Shown one piece after another: positions 50,897 through 60,373 of a stretch of 64,000 bases of DNA (position 1 is the stretch's first letter; each line of letters begins with the position of its first letter). The position numbers and the translations under genes were made by a program. The notes under the pieces were generated by a model. The model ran no database searches and was not told the origin of the DNA. It was given only the letters and a program-made list of their open reading frames with translations. The stretch is taken from the NCBI RefSeq assembly GCF_002001085.1, contig NZ_MUNU01000013.1:1-64000 (forward strand), read 5' to 3'. The stretch is from Rhodanobacter sp. B05 (GTDB taxonomy: Bacteria > Pseudomonadota > Gammaproteobacteria > Xanthomonadales > Rhodanobacteraceae).

Positions 50897-53560
50897 TCAG
50901 GCTTGCGGCGGTGGCTCGCGGCGGTCGCTGCCGCCGCGGCGATCGTGTTCGTGCTGCTCGGCATCGACATGGCGATCGTGCATGTCTGCCGCCGAAGCAT
51001 CTCCGGGAAACAGGTCGGCCGGTGCCGCGGATGCCTTCGGCGTGAGGGCCGCGTGGCTCGCGGTTGGTTCCTTGTCGCTGCCTGGGGTGATCTTGAGGAT
51101 CGAATGGCGCACCTCGCGCGACAGGATCACGCGTGCGTCGCGCACCAGGTCGTCCAGCGCGCTGTCGTAGTCGAGCTTGCCGCTATCGTCATTCCACACC
51201 ACCTTGCGTTCGCGCAGTTTCTGGATGAAGCCGCGGAACAGCGCCTTGTCGAAGAACTCCGGGGCGGATAATTCGTTGAGCAGGCTCAGTCGTTGCGCGG
51301 TGAGCGTGCAGGCGTTCTCCAGCTCGGCGCCGGTCATCATGTGCGGGCCGTTCTTGGCCAGCGCGGCGATGGTGATGTAGTAGCGCTCGAAGGCCTGGAT
51401 CAGGCTGCGGGCAATCACCTTGAGCTGGAACGCGCTGTCTTCCTGGCCGGTGCTGCGCTCAAGCGTGCGCCCGTCGTTGTTGGTCTCCAGCAGGCCACGC
51501 CGCACCAGGAAGTCGATGGTCGCCTGCAGCTGCCGGTTGAAGCCGTCGTCGTCCCACGGCAGGAACAGTTCGCCCTGGATGAACGGGTAGATGATGCCGC
51601 CCAGCCGCAGGATCGCGTCACGCGTCATCCGTCGGTTGTTGAGGAAGCAGCAGGCGATCCAGGCTGCGCTGGCCATCAGGTGCAGCACGTTGTTGCGGAA
51701 ATAGCTGAGCAGCACCGCCTGCTCGGCGCCTACCGTCAGCACGTCGCCAAGCGGGTGCTGTACACGCTGGATCCAGCCCATCTGCTCGCCGTAGGCGATG
51801 ATCGCGGCGGGATTCATCGGCGTCAGCGTGATGCGATCCGAGTACGGCAGTTCTTCCACCAGCGCCTTGCTCAGCTCCAGCTGGGTCAGCAGGTCGTGCT
51901 CGGACATCGCATGCTTGGGCGTGGCCAGCAGCGCCAGCGCCAGCAGGTTGACCGGATTGACGTCGGCGGCACGATTGATGTTGACCTGGATCTGCTCGGC
52001 GAGGCGATCGGTGACCGCGCCCAGCCATTCCGGCTTCGCCTCGGGGTCGGTGCTGGTGGAGCGCCAGTCGGCGCCGAGCGTGTCCAGCAGTGGCGTCAGC
52101 TCGATCGGTTCACCGAAGTTCAGCGCCACGTGGCCATAGCGCTGACGCAATACCTTCAGGCCCTTGATCAGGCCGAGCAACGACTCCTTTTCCTTCGGCT
52201 TGCCGCTCAGCTCGCCGGCGTACGACTTGCCCTCCATCAGTTTTTCGTAGCCGATGTACACCGGCTGGAACAGCACCGGCCGCCGCGGTGCGCGCAGGAA
52301 GGCACGCACGGTCATCGAGAGCAGGCCACCGCGCGGCGCCAGCAATCGGCCGGTGCGCGAACGGCCACCCTCGATGAAGTACTCCATCGGCACGCCGCGA
52401 TCGATCAGCTGGGCCATGTACTCCTTGAACACCACCGAGTACAGCGGGTTGCCGCTGAAGCTGCGGCGCATGAAAAACGCGCCGCCGCGGCGCAGGATCG
52501 GGCCGATGCCCGGCAGGTTGAGATTCACGCCGGCGGCTATGTGCGGCACCACCACGCCGGACACATGCAGTTGATAGCTGAGCAGCAGGTAGTCGGTGTG
52601 GCTGCGGTGGCAGGGAACGTACACCACCTCGAAGCCGGGCGCGGCGGCGCGGGCCTGGTCGAAGTGATGCATCGCGATGCCGTCATACAACTTGTTCCAG
52701 AAATTGCGCAGCAGGAACGACACTGAACGCACCACCGGGTGCGAATAGTCGGCGGCGATCTCCAGCACCAGTTTCTGCGCCTTGCGCCAGGCCTTGGCGT
52801 GGCTGATCTTTTCCTTCGTCGCGCTGGCGGCGATCGCCGCGCGCACCGGTTCGGCGTTCAGTACCGCATCGACCACGGTGCGCCGGTGCGACAGGTCGGG
52901 CCCGATCACGGCGGCGCGGATGCGGTGGAAGTGCGTACGCAGCACCCGCGCGATCTTGCGCGTGAAGCGCTCCGGGCTGATCTCGCCGGATTCGTCCAGC
53001 ACGCTGCGCAGCGATACCGGTGCGGAGAAGTGCACCACGGTGTCGCGGCCGTTGAGCAACAGGGCGAGCATGCGCCCGAAGCGGCCGACCATCACCCAGT
53101 TCTCGGAGAACAGCACGCGGAACCAGCCGCTGTCGCGACTTGGCGCGCGACCCACATAGATCGACACCGGCACGATCTGGATGTCGTGCTCGGGCCGGCC
53201 CTCCAGCGAGTACACCAACTGGCGCAGGGAGCCGCTGGCGGCACGTTTGCGGTTGCGTCCGAGGATCCAGCCATCGCGTCGGGTCAGCGCGAAAACCGAG
53301 CGACGCCGGCGCGTGCCGGCCAGCGCCTGCATCGGGCTGGGCAGACCGGCCTCGCGGCAGGCGCGCTGCAGGATCAGCGCGTCGGAGAAACCGTCGCGCT
53401 CGATCACGTAGCAGACCGCCACACCGGGCTGCAGCAGGGCCGCGGGCTCGGCCGGGTCGCGTCGGATGCGCACCCACGGCTGCAGCAGTTGTCCGGCGAG
53501 ATTGAACCACCACGGGGCGCGGCGGCGTGCGGTGGAGTCCACGGCAGGGGAAGTCGGCAT
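50897..53560 (-). CDS. plsB: Glycerol-3-phosphate 1-O-acyltransferase
   Basis: An 887-residue PlsB, the membrane-bound enzyme that adds the first acyl chain to glycerol-3-phosphate. The acyltransferase blocks are VPCHRSHTDYLLLSY (catalytic HX4D, His318 and Asp323), GGAFFMRR, MEYFIEGGRSRTGRLL and QPVYIGYEKLMEG. The rest of the length and the C-terminal region agree with gammaproteobacterial PlsB, with a variable tail rich in charged residues (DRHVDAEQHEHDRRGGSDRR). With pssA and a PlsC-like gene it forms the lipid-synthesis theme of this window. Confidence 0.97.
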   Translation of the reverse strand: MPTSPAVDSTARRRAPWWFNLAGQLLQPWVRIRRDPAEPAALLQPGVAVCYVIERDGFSDALILQRACREAGLPSPMQALAGTRRRRSVFALTRRDGWILGRNRKRAASGSLRQLVYSLEGRPEHDIQIVPVSIYVGRAPSRDSGWFRVLFSENWVMVGRFGRMLALLLNGRDTVVHFSAPVSLRSVLDESGEISPERFTRKIARVLRTHFHRIRAAVIGPDLSHRRTVVDAVLNAEPVRAAIAASATKEKISHAKAWRKAQKLVLEIAADYSHPVVRSVSFLLRNFWNKLYDGIAMHHFDQARAAAPGFEVVYVPCHRSHTDYLLLSYQLHVSGVVVPHIAAGVNLNLPGIGPILRRGGAFFMRRSFSGNPLYSVVFKEYMAQLIDRGVPMEYFIEGGRSRTGRLLAPRGGLLSMTVRAFLRAPRRPVLFQPVYIGYEKLMEGKSYAGELSGKPKEKESLLGLIKGLKVLRQRYGHVALNFGEPIELTPLLDTLGADWRSTSTDPEAKPEWLGAVTDRLAEQIQVNINRAADVNPVNLLALALLATPKHAMSEHDLLTQLELSKALVEELPYSDRITLTPMNPAAIIAYGEQMGWIQRVQHPLGDVLTVGAEQAVLLSYFRNNVLHLMASAAWIACCFLNNRRMTRDAILRLGGIIYPFIQGELFLPWDDDGFNRQLQATIDFLVRRGLLETNNDGRTLERSTGQEDSAFQLKVIARSLIQAFERYYITIAALAKNGPHMMTGAELENACTLTAQRLSLLNELSAPEFFDKALFRGFIQKLRERKVVWNDDSGKLDYDSALDDLVRDARVILSREVRHSILKITPGSDKEPTASHAALTPKASAAPADLFPGDASAADMHDRHVDAEQHEHDRRGGSDRREPPPQA

Positions 53561-53586
53561 CCGGCTATTCTACGCGGCGACGTGAT

Positions 53587-54519
53587 TCAGTCTTTGCCGG
53601 CCACGCTGGCGGCGGCCACGGGCGTGGTGGTCTGGGCCACGCTCGGCTGGCTCAGTTGCTGGTGGGACTTGCGCACGTTGGCCAGCATGTCTTCGCTGTA
53701 CCAGCGCCCATTTTCCTGGACCAGTTTCGACTCGGTCGAGAGCGGCTTGCCAAGGAGGGTGTAGTCGATCTTCACCACGGCGTGGCCGTTGCTGTTGGAC
53801 AGCTCGCTCAGCTTGATCGAATTCAGCGTGTCGTCCACCGACAGACCGTAGATCGCCAGCAATTGCTTGAGGCCGCCGTAACCGATCGAGTATTTGCCCA
53901 TGACGGCGTCGAAATCCATCGCGCGCAGTTGCTCCGGGCTCTTCAGGTCCAGCTTGCGCGCGGTGGCCACGGCCACGCCGATCGCCGCCTTGGCCTTGGC
54001 CTGGTCGAACCATGGCGTCTGCTGGGCCCACGGCCCGATCACATCCAGCGCATCGCTGGCCTGGGTCTTCTGCGTCGGGGTGAGGTCCTTGCTTTGTGCG
54101 ACGGTGTTCTTGGCCAGTGCCGCGCCCACGCTGATCAGCACCGGCAACTGATCCTTGTACTGTTGCTCCATCGCGACCAGCTTCGGCTGCAGTTCGGCAT
54201 ATAGCTTGTTCTCGGCGTCGGGTCCGGTGAGCCGCTGCATCGTTTCGTTGAACTTGGCGCGGTCCTCGGCGGTGACTGGTTGCTTGTCCTGCTCGCGACG
54301 GCTCCAGTCGGTGCGCAGGTTGGCGTAGTCGGCCGGTGGCAAGGCGTGTTTCCACAAGCCGTTGAAATCGCCGGCCTTGACCAGGTCGATCGACGTCTGC
54401 ACGGCGGCCACCGGGCTGCTGCCACCTGGCTGCGAGGCATCGTCCTTGCCGTGGCAGGCGCCGAGCAGGAGGGCGGCGAACAAGGGCAACGCGACGTGGC
54501 GCAGGAACGGGATGCGCAT
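53587..54519 (-). CDS. Predicted lipoprotein of unknown function
   Basis: A 310-residue lipoprotein: MRIPFLRHVALPLFAALLLG then Cys22 (LLGAC). The mature protein is mainly helical and charged, with AVQTSIDLVKAGDFNGLWKH near its start (a pattern found in proteins that bear a DUF4878/NTF2-like fold) and KIDYTLLGKPLSTESKLVQE near the end. The tail is a low-complexity Thr/Val/Ala stretch. I do not recognise a family with confidence. It lies 26 bp upstream of plsB in the same direction. Confidence 0.7.
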   Translation of the reverse strand: MRIPFLRHVALPLFAALLLGACHGKDDASQPGGSSPVAAVQTSIDLVKAGDFNGLWKHALPPADYANLRTDWSRREQDKQPVTAEDRAKFNETMQRLTGPDAENKLYAELQPKLVAMEQQYKDQLPVLISVGAALAKNTVAQSKDLTPTQKTQASDALDVIGPWAQQTPWFDQAKAKAAIGVAVATARKLDLKSPEQLRAMDFDAVMGKYSIGYGGLKQLLAIYGLSVDDTLNSIKLSELSNSNGHAVVKIDYTLLGKPLSTESKLVQENGRWYSEDMLANVRKSHQQLSQPSVAQTTTPVAAASVAGKD

Positions 54520-54556
54520 GGATGGGTTCTCGTGATGGATGAGGTCGAGGCAAGCG

Positions 54557-54646
54557 AGGAGCGTGGGCCGTGGAAACTTTCGAGGTGGAAATATGGACCA
54601 CGCAGCCGCTTTTGCAGCCCGGAAAATTTCTGCGGCCCACGCTCCT
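54557..54646. repeat. Large inverted repeat AGGAGCGTGGGCCG in a 398-bp gap
   Basis: AGGAGCGTGGGCCG (54557-54570) pairs perfectly with CGGCCCACGCTCCT (54633-54646) around a 62-base loop that has weaker internal pairing. It may be a distant member of the TAGGAGC-type palindromes. Of the rest of this gap (54520-54917), 54741-54775 is a terminator, and 54842-54917 is a markedly AT-rich patch of unknown role. No gene is visible in it. Confidence 0.7.
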
Positions 54647-54740
54647 TAGGCCGCCCAACGAGCGGGCAGGGTAAGCGGCGCGCCGGGATCGGACAAGAGC
54701 GGGTGATGGGGGAGCCGCGCCCGCGCAGGGCGCCCGGCAC

Positions 54741-54775
54741 AAAAAGAAAACCCCGCGGGCCAGAGCCTCACGGGG
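54741..54775 (-). terminator. Rho-independent terminator of the HAD acid phosphatase gene
   Basis: On the minus strand CCCCG (54775-54771) pairs with CGGGG (54755-54751), with a nested GGC/GCC stem, followed by TTTTCTTTTT (54750-54741). It lies about 140 bp after the acid phosphatase stop codon. Confidence 0.7.
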
Positions 54776-54917
54776 AAATCCGGCCGGGCCGGAAGGGAAA
54801 TGGCCTTGCCCGCATGTGTCTGGTCAGCAGGGTCGGCGGTTGAATATTACCTGTTCGTTAAAGTTAAGGCAATACTTTTGTTTAACTGTATAAGTAATTG
54901 ATGTATAAATATTTTAG

Positions 54918-55832
54918 TCAATGGTAGTGAAGCGCATCCAGCTTCAGCTGGCGGCGCTGTGCCGGTCCCGCCTTCGGGTTCTGGTTGAACAGCGCGGATT
55001 CCCATGAGCCGTAAGTGGGGTTGGGCAGGACGAACCAGCGCCTGCCGATCCAGTCGAGATACGGTGCCATCGCCTGTTGGCGTCCGTCGACATTATTGGT
55101 CGAAACGTCCACAAAATCGCCAATCTGGTCGCCAAATTGCATCAAGACGCGATATTTCCGGCTGATCAGCTGGCGCCGGCATTGCTTGGATGAGCCGCTC
55201 TGCCGGCAGCCCGCGACCACCGTGCCCAGCCCCAGCAAGGCCTCCGGGCCGGATATCGGGAGGCCCACCTTGTGCAAGTTGGCCAGGGTGGCCTGATCCA
55301 GCACCTTGGCCCGGTTGGAGATGTAGATCACCGCGATGTCATGGCTGGCCGCGAACTGGGTGAACTCGACCGCGCCGGGCATCGCGCGGGCGACTTCTTC
55401 CCTGCACCAGGCCTGCCATTCTGCCTCGTTGAATTCGCCGCCACGGCGAATCGCGCGCGCCTCGTAGGGTGAGTTGTCCAGCACGGTTTCATCGATATCC
55501 AGCACCACCGCCGGCTTCAGCCCATGGCTGGAAACCATCCGGTCTTCCTTCGACAGGGCGTCCCAGTCAGGGTCGTGCAGGGCGGCCAGCAGGCGTGATT
55601 CGGCGTCGCGATAGGTTTGCAGGTAGATCAGGTCGTGCTCGATCGCCGTCTGGGTCCAGGCGACTGCATTGAGGTTGTCGTCGGCGAGTGGGCCTGCCGG
55701 ATGTGCCGCTGCGCTGACCTGCGCCGGGGCCGCCGTCGGCGCGGCGCTGATCGGAGTGGGCCGCTGCGATGGGGTGGCGCAACCGGTCAGCAGTACCAGG
55801 GTGAACAAGGCGGCGGGCAGGCGAAGCGTCAT
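54918..55832 (-). CDS. HAD-superfamily acid phosphatase lipoprotein (5'-nucleotidase e(P4)-like)
   Basis: A 304-residue exported acid phosphatase of the class C/e(P4) type. The start at 55832 (MTLRLPAALFTLVLLTG, then Cys18 in a lipobox) has AAGGA seven bases upstream. The catalytic motif is VVLDIDETVLDN with nucleophile Asp112 and acid Asp114. ISNRAKVLDQATLANL gives motif II and a C-terminal FGDQIGDFVD motif IV. A proline/alanine linker follows the signal. Family members dephosphorylate nucleotides or other phosphomonoesters at the cell surface so the products can be taken up. Confidence 0.92.
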   Translation of the reverse strand: MTLRLPAALFTLVLLTGCATPSQRPTPISAAPTAAPAQVSAAAHPAGPLADDNLNAVAWTQTAIEHDLIYLQTYRDAESRLLAALHDPDWDALSKEDRMVSSHGLKPAVVLDIDETVLDNSPYEARAIRRGGEFNEAEWQAWCREEVARAMPGAVEFTQFAASHDIAVIYISNRAKVLDQATLANLHKVGLPISGPEALLGLGTVVAGCRQSGSSKQCRRQLISRKYRVLMQFGDQIGDFVDVSTNNVDGRQQAMAPYLDWIGRRWFVLPNPTYGSWESALFNQNPKAGPAQRRQLKLDALHYH

Positions 55833-55980
55833 GGCGGGTCCTTCGGCAATGGCGGTGAGCGCGGGGATGGCGCCGCGCCAGGACCAAAGTGTACGACAGC
55901 CGCGTGGCCGCCCCGGACGGGGCTGGCAGCCGGCGCAGGCTGCTGACAGACTGGTCATCCCGTCCCACGGTTGCCCACGC

Positions 55981-57012
55981 ATGGATCCATTCCAGCCTGC
56001 CTTGCTCGAGCCCTCGCTCGCGATGCGCCGAGTGAGCTACGCGGTGGTCGCGGTCGGCCTGCTGCTGGCGCTGGTTCTTCACCTGTTGTCCGCCTTGCTG
56101 GCCGGTTTGCTGGTGTATGAGCTGGTGCAGTCGATGGCCCCGCTGCTGGGCCGGCGACTGTCCGGCGATCGCGCGCGGGTGCTGGTGGTGACCGCGCTCG
56201 GGATCATCGTGGTGGGCCTGCTGATCCTGCTCATCCTTGGTGCGATCAGCTTTTTCCGCAGCGAGATAGGCAACCCCGAGCTGTTGTGGCAGCAGCAGTT
56301 GATGCCGTTGGTGGACAAGGCCCGCCAGCAGCTGCCGGCCGCGCTGGTCGATCACCTGCCCGACAGCGTCGATGACCTGCGCGTGGGTGCGCTGGAGCTG
56401 GCCCGCCGCCATGCCGGCGAGCTGCAACTTGCCGGCAAGGGCGCGGTGCGTGCCTTCGCGCACATCATCATCGGCCTGGTGCTGGGCGCGATCATCGCGC
56501 TCAGCCGCACGCGCCCGGCGCATCAGATGGGCCCGTTGGCGGTAGCGCTCGGCCGGCGCTGCGCGCATCTGGCCGAGGCGTTCCACAACATCGTGTTCGC
56601 GCAGATCAAGATCTCGCTGATCAATACGCTGTTCACGGCGATCTTCCTGCTGGGCGCGCTGCCGCTGCTGGGCATCCACGTTCCGCTGGCCAAGACCCTG
56701 GTGCTGGTGACCTTCATCGTCGGCCTGCTGCCGGTGATCGGCAACCTGATCTCCAATACCGCCATTGCCATCGCCGGGCTGTCGGTGTCGCTGGGCGTGG
56801 GCATTGCCGCCTTGGTCTTCCTGATCCTGATCCACAAGCTCGAATACTTCCTCAATGCCCGCATCGTCGGCACCCAGATCCGCGCCCGCGCCTGGGAACT
56901 GCTGCTGGCGATGCTGCTGATGGAGGCGGCCTTCGGGCTGCCCGGGCTGGTCGCCGCGCCGATCTATTACGCCTATCTGAAGATCGAGCTGGAAGCTGAG
57001 CGGCTGATCTGA
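55981..57012 (+). CDS. AI-2E family transporter (PerM-like)
   Basis: A 343-residue membrane protein with about eight helices, matching the AI-2E/PerM exporter family. The first two helices (YAVVAVGLLLALVLHLLSALLAGLLVYELV) are followed by a large soluble loop (residues about 95-165), then a C-terminal bundle with TLVLVTFIVGLLPVIGNLISNT, the family's best-conserved motif. Despite the family name its members vary in substrate (Na+/H+, autoinducer and others), so no specific substrate is assigned. It is divergent from the acid phosphatase gene. Confidence 0.9.
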   Translation: MDPFQPALLEPSLAMRRVSYAVVAVGLLLALVLHLLSALLAGLLVYELVQSMAPLLGRRLSGDRARVLVVTALGIIVVGLLILLILGAISFFRSEIGNPELLWQQQLMPLVDKARQQLPAALVDHLPDSVDDLRVGALELARRHAGELQLAGKGAVRAFAHIIIGLVLGAIIALSRTRPAHQMGPLAVALGRRCAHLAEAFHNIVFAQIKISLINTLFTAIFLLGALPLLGIHVPLAKTLVLVTFIVGLLPVIGNLISNTAIAIAGLSVSLGVGIAALVFLILIHKLEYFLNARIVGTQIRARAWELLLAMLLMEAAFGLPGLVAAPIYYAYLKIELEAERLI

Positions 57013-57042
57013 CCGCGCGCCCTGCCACGTTTTTTTCCTGTA

Positions 57043-57060
57043 ATCGCAACATAAAGCGAT
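57043..57060. promoter_or_regulatory. ATCGC-N8-GCGAT operator upstream of receptor 1
   Basis: ATCGCAACATAAAGCGAT is an 18-bp inverted repeat ending 206 bp before the first receptor gene's ATG. The same architecture occurs 201 bp before the second receptor (60326-60343). Downstream the leader has an inverted repeat CATGAGCC (57132-57139)/GGCTCATG (57174-57181). The regulator is not known. Confidence 0.55.
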
Positions 57061-57240
57061 GGCAAAAACTTACGGTATCGTGAAGAAACTGTTTGCAAAT
57101 TCTTGCGCTTGCATGCTAAAACTTGCGCAGTCATGAGCCGATCGAGCGGCAGCGGGTGCGTTGGATAGCACATGGCTCATGTACGAATTCGTGTCGAATT
57201 GCCCGCCATGCATGGCCCGGGCTCAACTGTAAATGCTGAA

Positions 57241-57256
57241 AACTCTGAGGGGAGTT
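57241..57256 (+). promoter_or_regulatory. Ribosome-binding-site hairpin of receptor 1
   Basis: AACTCTGAGGGGAGTT folds with AACTC/GAGTT as a 5-bp stem and the Shine-Dalgarno-like GAGGGG in the loop. The identical 16 bases precede the second receptor (60522-60537). Here the distance from the site to ATG is 10 bases. Confidence 0.6.
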
Positions 57257-57266
57257 CCGAAAGACC

Positions 57267-60164
57267 ATGATCAAGTCAAAAATTACCGTTGCCATCGTGG
57301 CTGCACTCGCGCTTGGCTATACCTCCGCCCATGCGCAGTCGAGCCAGCCAGATGCCTCGCAGCAGAGCGCCGACCAGGCGCCCACTCCCACGAACGTCAA
57401 GAGGCTAGAGGCAGTCACCGTCACCGGCTCGCTGATCCCGCAGACCGCGATCGAGACCGCAACGCCGATCATCACGATCACGGCGGACGAGATGAAGACG
57501 CGCGGCTTCAGTACGGTCGCCGAAGCCTTGCAGCAGTCGTCGTTCGCCACCGGCACCGTGCAGGGTGCACAGGACACCAACTCATTCACGCCCGGCGCGA
57601 AGACGCTGAGCATGTTCGGCCTGCCGGTAGGGTTCGTGAAGTATCTGATCGATGGCCGCCCGATGGGCAGCTTCCCCGGCCTGTACAACGGCAGCGACAC
57701 CTTCAACAGCCTCGGCGGCATCCCGATGGACATGGTCGATCACATCGACATCCTGCCGGGTGGCCAGTCTTCGCTGTACGGTTCGGACGCGATCGCCGGC
57801 GTGATCAACATCGTGCTGAAAAAGCGCATTGATGCACCAACCATCGACGTGCGCTATGGCGCGTACCAGAACGGCGGTGGCGCTGATGCGCGGATCAGCC
57901 TTGCTGACAGTTTCCACGTCGGCAAATTCAACTCCCTGGTCGGCCTGCAGTGGGAGAACACCCAGCCGATCTGGCGCAAGGACCGCAGCCTGACCAAGCA
58001 GTATTACACCCAGGGCATCAGTCCGCCGGTTGCCTCGCGTGATTACCTGGTGCTGAGCGCGTATGCCAACGACCCGGCCTACAAGAACGGCTATCACATG
58101 CTGGATCCGAACAAATGCGCGGGTCTGACTGATCAATGGGGTGGTACCGAAGGCCTGCGGACTCGTCCCGGCAGCGGCGATTACTGCGGATCGTTCTACA
58201 CGCCAGGCGCGGGTACGCTGAACAACGGCAGCAAGACTGCCAACCTGTACACGCACAATACGTTCGACGTGAGCGACAACCTGCAGCTGTACGGCGACCT
58301 GCTCTACAACTACTCTGAAACCAAATACGTCAACGGCGCCAGCACCACCTGGTGGGGTACTACCGTCGATACGGCCAAAGCCGGTGGCGGCTATTTCTGG
58401 GATCCGACCCAGGGTGGTGGCGCGCTGATGCTGCTCCAGCATTCTTTCTCGCCGGAAGAGGTGGGCGGCTACCAGCACATCATGAGCAAGGATGTCGAAA
58501 ACTCCTACATGCTGTCGTTTGGTGCCCGGGGTACGTTCGGTGAGTCGAACTGGGACTACGACCTTGGTTTCACCCATTCCGACGACAAGCTGAACAGCCG
58601 CGACCTGCAGCGCATGGCCGGCCCGATGGAGCAGTATTTCTCCGACCATGTCGTGGGCAAGCAATTGGGTACCTATTCCGGTTATCCGGTGTTCGAGCCC
58701 AATTATGCGGCGCTGTACAACCCGGTTTCGACGGCTGATTTCCGCAGCTTCACCACCTACTCGAACAGCTACGGCAAGACCTGGGACAACATGGTGCGCG
58801 GCCAGTTGACGAATGCCTCGCTGTTCCACCTGCCCGGTGGCGACGCGGGTCTGGCGGTGGTGGTCGAGGGTGGCAACGAGGGCATGAACATCAGCCCGGA
58901 CCCGCGCCTGATGGAAGAAACCACTATCTTCAACGGTGAGACGGTGCCGTACTTCTGGGGCACCAGCGCCACGCCGGCTGCCGGTCATCGCTCGCGCTAT
59001 GCGGTTACCAGCGAATTCAAGCTGCCAGTGCTAAGCCAGGTCACCCTGGATCTCTCCGGCCGTTATGACAGCTACAAGGTTGCCAGCGCAACTGTCAGCC
59101 ACCCGACCTACAACCTGGGCATTGAATATCGCCCGTTCGAGTCGTTGCTGCTGCGTGGTCGCTACGGTACCGCGTTCAAGGTACCGACGCTGTCCGACCA
59201 GTTCCAGCTTCCCAGTGGCGCCTACGGTTTCGTGTATGACTACCTCAACTGTCAGCGACTCGGCTTCACCGGCGCCACCGCGTCCAAGTGCCCGACGCCG
59301 TACAACAGCGAGCAGTATCATCAGATTACGCAGGGTAATCCGGGGCTGCAGCCGATCACCGCGAAGGTGTGGAGCTACGGCTTCGTGTGGGCGCCGATTC
59401 CGAAGATGTCGTTCGGCGTGGACTACCTGCACTGGAGCATCAACAACGAAGTCGCTCAGCTCAGCGCCACCCTGCTGTCGCAGACGCAGGCTCAGTGTGA
59501 CACCGGCGCGCTGGACCCGAACTCGGGGCTGTGCCAGCAGGCCTTCGATCTGGTCACTCGCGGCCCGGGCATCACCAAGAACGGCATCCCGCTGCTGGGC
59601 ATCATCACGGACGTCAACAAGCCCAAGCTCAACGTGGCGAACGAGAGCGTCAATGCGATCCAGGCCAACTTCGGCTATGTCCAGGATATCGGCCGTTTCG
59701 GCAGCCTGAGCTTCAACGCGTCCTACTCGGACCTGCTCAAGCATACCTACCAGGCCTACGCCACCAATCCTTCCCTGAACCTGTTGACCAATCCCGGCCA
59801 GAGCACCGATTTCAAGAGCAAGGCCAATGCGTCGCTGACCTGGTTGAACAGCAAGTGGAGCACCACACTGTTCGTCAACCGTTACGGTTCCACGCCGAAC
59901 TATGCGGCACAGGTGGCCAACAACTACACCGCGGCGAATGCGGGCAAGGTGGCGCCGTGGATCCTGTGGAATGGCAGCGTGACTTACAACCCGATCAAGG
60001 ATCTCGGTTTGTCGCTGCAGGTATCGAATCTGTTCAACAAGATGCCGCCGGTGGATCACACCATGCCGGGCACCACGTACATGCCGTATAACCAGGATAA
60101 CTACAACGTGTACGGTCGGCAGGTCTTCTTGGAAGCAAAGTACAAGTTTGGCAACGGTGGTTGA
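57267..60164 (+). CDS. TonB-dependent receptor (paralogue 1)
   Basis: A 965-residue outer-membrane TonB-dependent receptor. The signal peptide is MIKSKITVAIVAALALGYTSAHAQ. A likely TonB box region (LEAVTVTGSLIPQ) precedes the plug (roughly 60-200; ATPIITITADEMKTRGFSTV, LPGGQSSLYGSDAIAGVINIVLKK). The barrel ends with a C-terminal segment VYGRQVFLEAKYKFGNGG, less canonical than a terminal Phe. VTVTGS and LYGSDAIAGVINIV are the classic receptor marks of Xanthomonadales. The substrate is unknown. It is highly similar along its length to the next gene, a tandem duplication. Confidence 0.94.
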   Translation: MIKSKITVAIVAALALGYTSAHAQSSQPDASQQSADQAPTPTNVKRLEAVTVTGSLIPQTAIETATPIITITADEMKTRGFSTVAEALQQSSFATGTVQGAQDTNSFTPGAKTLSMFGLPVGFVKYLIDGRPMGSFPGLYNGSDTFNSLGGIPMDMVDHIDILPGGQSSLYGSDAIAGVINIVLKKRIDAPTIDVRYGAYQNGGGADARISLADSFHVGKFNSLVGLQWENTQPIWRKDRSLTKQYYTQGISPPVASRDYLVLSAYANDPAYKNGYHMLDPNKCAGLTDQWGGTEGLRTRPGSGDYCGSFYTPGAGTLNNGSKTANLYTHNTFDVSDNLQLYGDLLYNYSETKYVNGASTTWWGTTVDTAKAGGGYFWDPTQGGGALMLLQHSFSPEEVGGYQHIMSKDVENSYMLSFGARGTFGESNWDYDLGFTHSDDKLNSRDLQRMAGPMEQYFSDHVVGKQLGTYSGYPVFEPNYAALYNPVSTADFRSFTTYSNSYGKTWDNMVRGQLTNASLFHLPGGDAGLAVVVEGGNEGMNISPDPRLMEETTIFNGETVPYFWGTSATPAAGHRSRYAVTSEFKLPVLSQVTLDLSGRYDSYKVASATVSHPTYNLGIEYRPFESLLLRGRYGTAFKVPTLSDQFQLPSGAYGFVYDYLNCQRLGFTGATASKCPTPYNSEQYHQITQGNPGLQPITAKVWSYGFVWAPIPKMSFGVDYLHWSINNEVAQLSATLLSQTQAQCDTGALDPNSGLCQQAFDLVTRGPGITKNGIPLLGIITDVNKPKLNVANESVNAIQANFGYVQDIGRFGSLSFNASYSDLLKHTYQAYATNPSLNLLTNPGQSTDFKSKANASLTWLNSKWSTTLFVNRYGSTPNYAAQVANNYTAANAGKVAPWILWNGSVTYNPIKDLGLSLQVSNLFNKMPPVDHTMPGTTYMPYNQDNYNVYGRQVFLEAKYKFGNGG

Positions 60165-60196
60165 TATCCTCCAGCGCTGAACGCTGATGCAAGAAA

Positions 60197-60224
60197 GGCC
60201 CCGCTTCAAGGCGGGGCTTTTTTT
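60197..60224 (+). terminator. Terminator of receptor 1
   Basis: GCCCCGC (60198-60204) pairs with GCGGGGC (60211-60217), followed by seven T (60218-60224). A strong intrinsic terminator 33 bp after the stop codon. The rest of the gap 60165-60544 holds the promoter, operators and leader of receptor 2 and no gene. Confidence 0.92.
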
Positions 60225-60325
60225 GTGCGCCATTACTCGTGCTGCCCCTGCCTTTGGTGCTGTGCGGGAAACGTGTCAGCAGCGGCCGTATTGAGCCGGC
60301 GCAGGTAATAACTTGCACCAAGCGC

Positions 60326-60373
60326 ATCGCATATTATTGCGATATACAAGTAAATATCGCATTATTTTGCGTA
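60326..60373. promoter_or_regulatory. Twin ATCGCA-N6-TGCG operators upstream of receptor 2
   Basis: ATCGCATATTATTGCGAT (60326-60343) is a perfect 6-6-6 inverted repeat. ATCGCATTATTTTGCGTA (60356-60373) is a second, slightly degenerate copy exactly 30 bp further on, about three helical turns. Both sit in a short AT-rich stretch about 170-220 bp before the ATG, and match the site before receptor 1 (57043-57060). Likely operators for one shared dimeric regulator. Confidence 0.6.
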
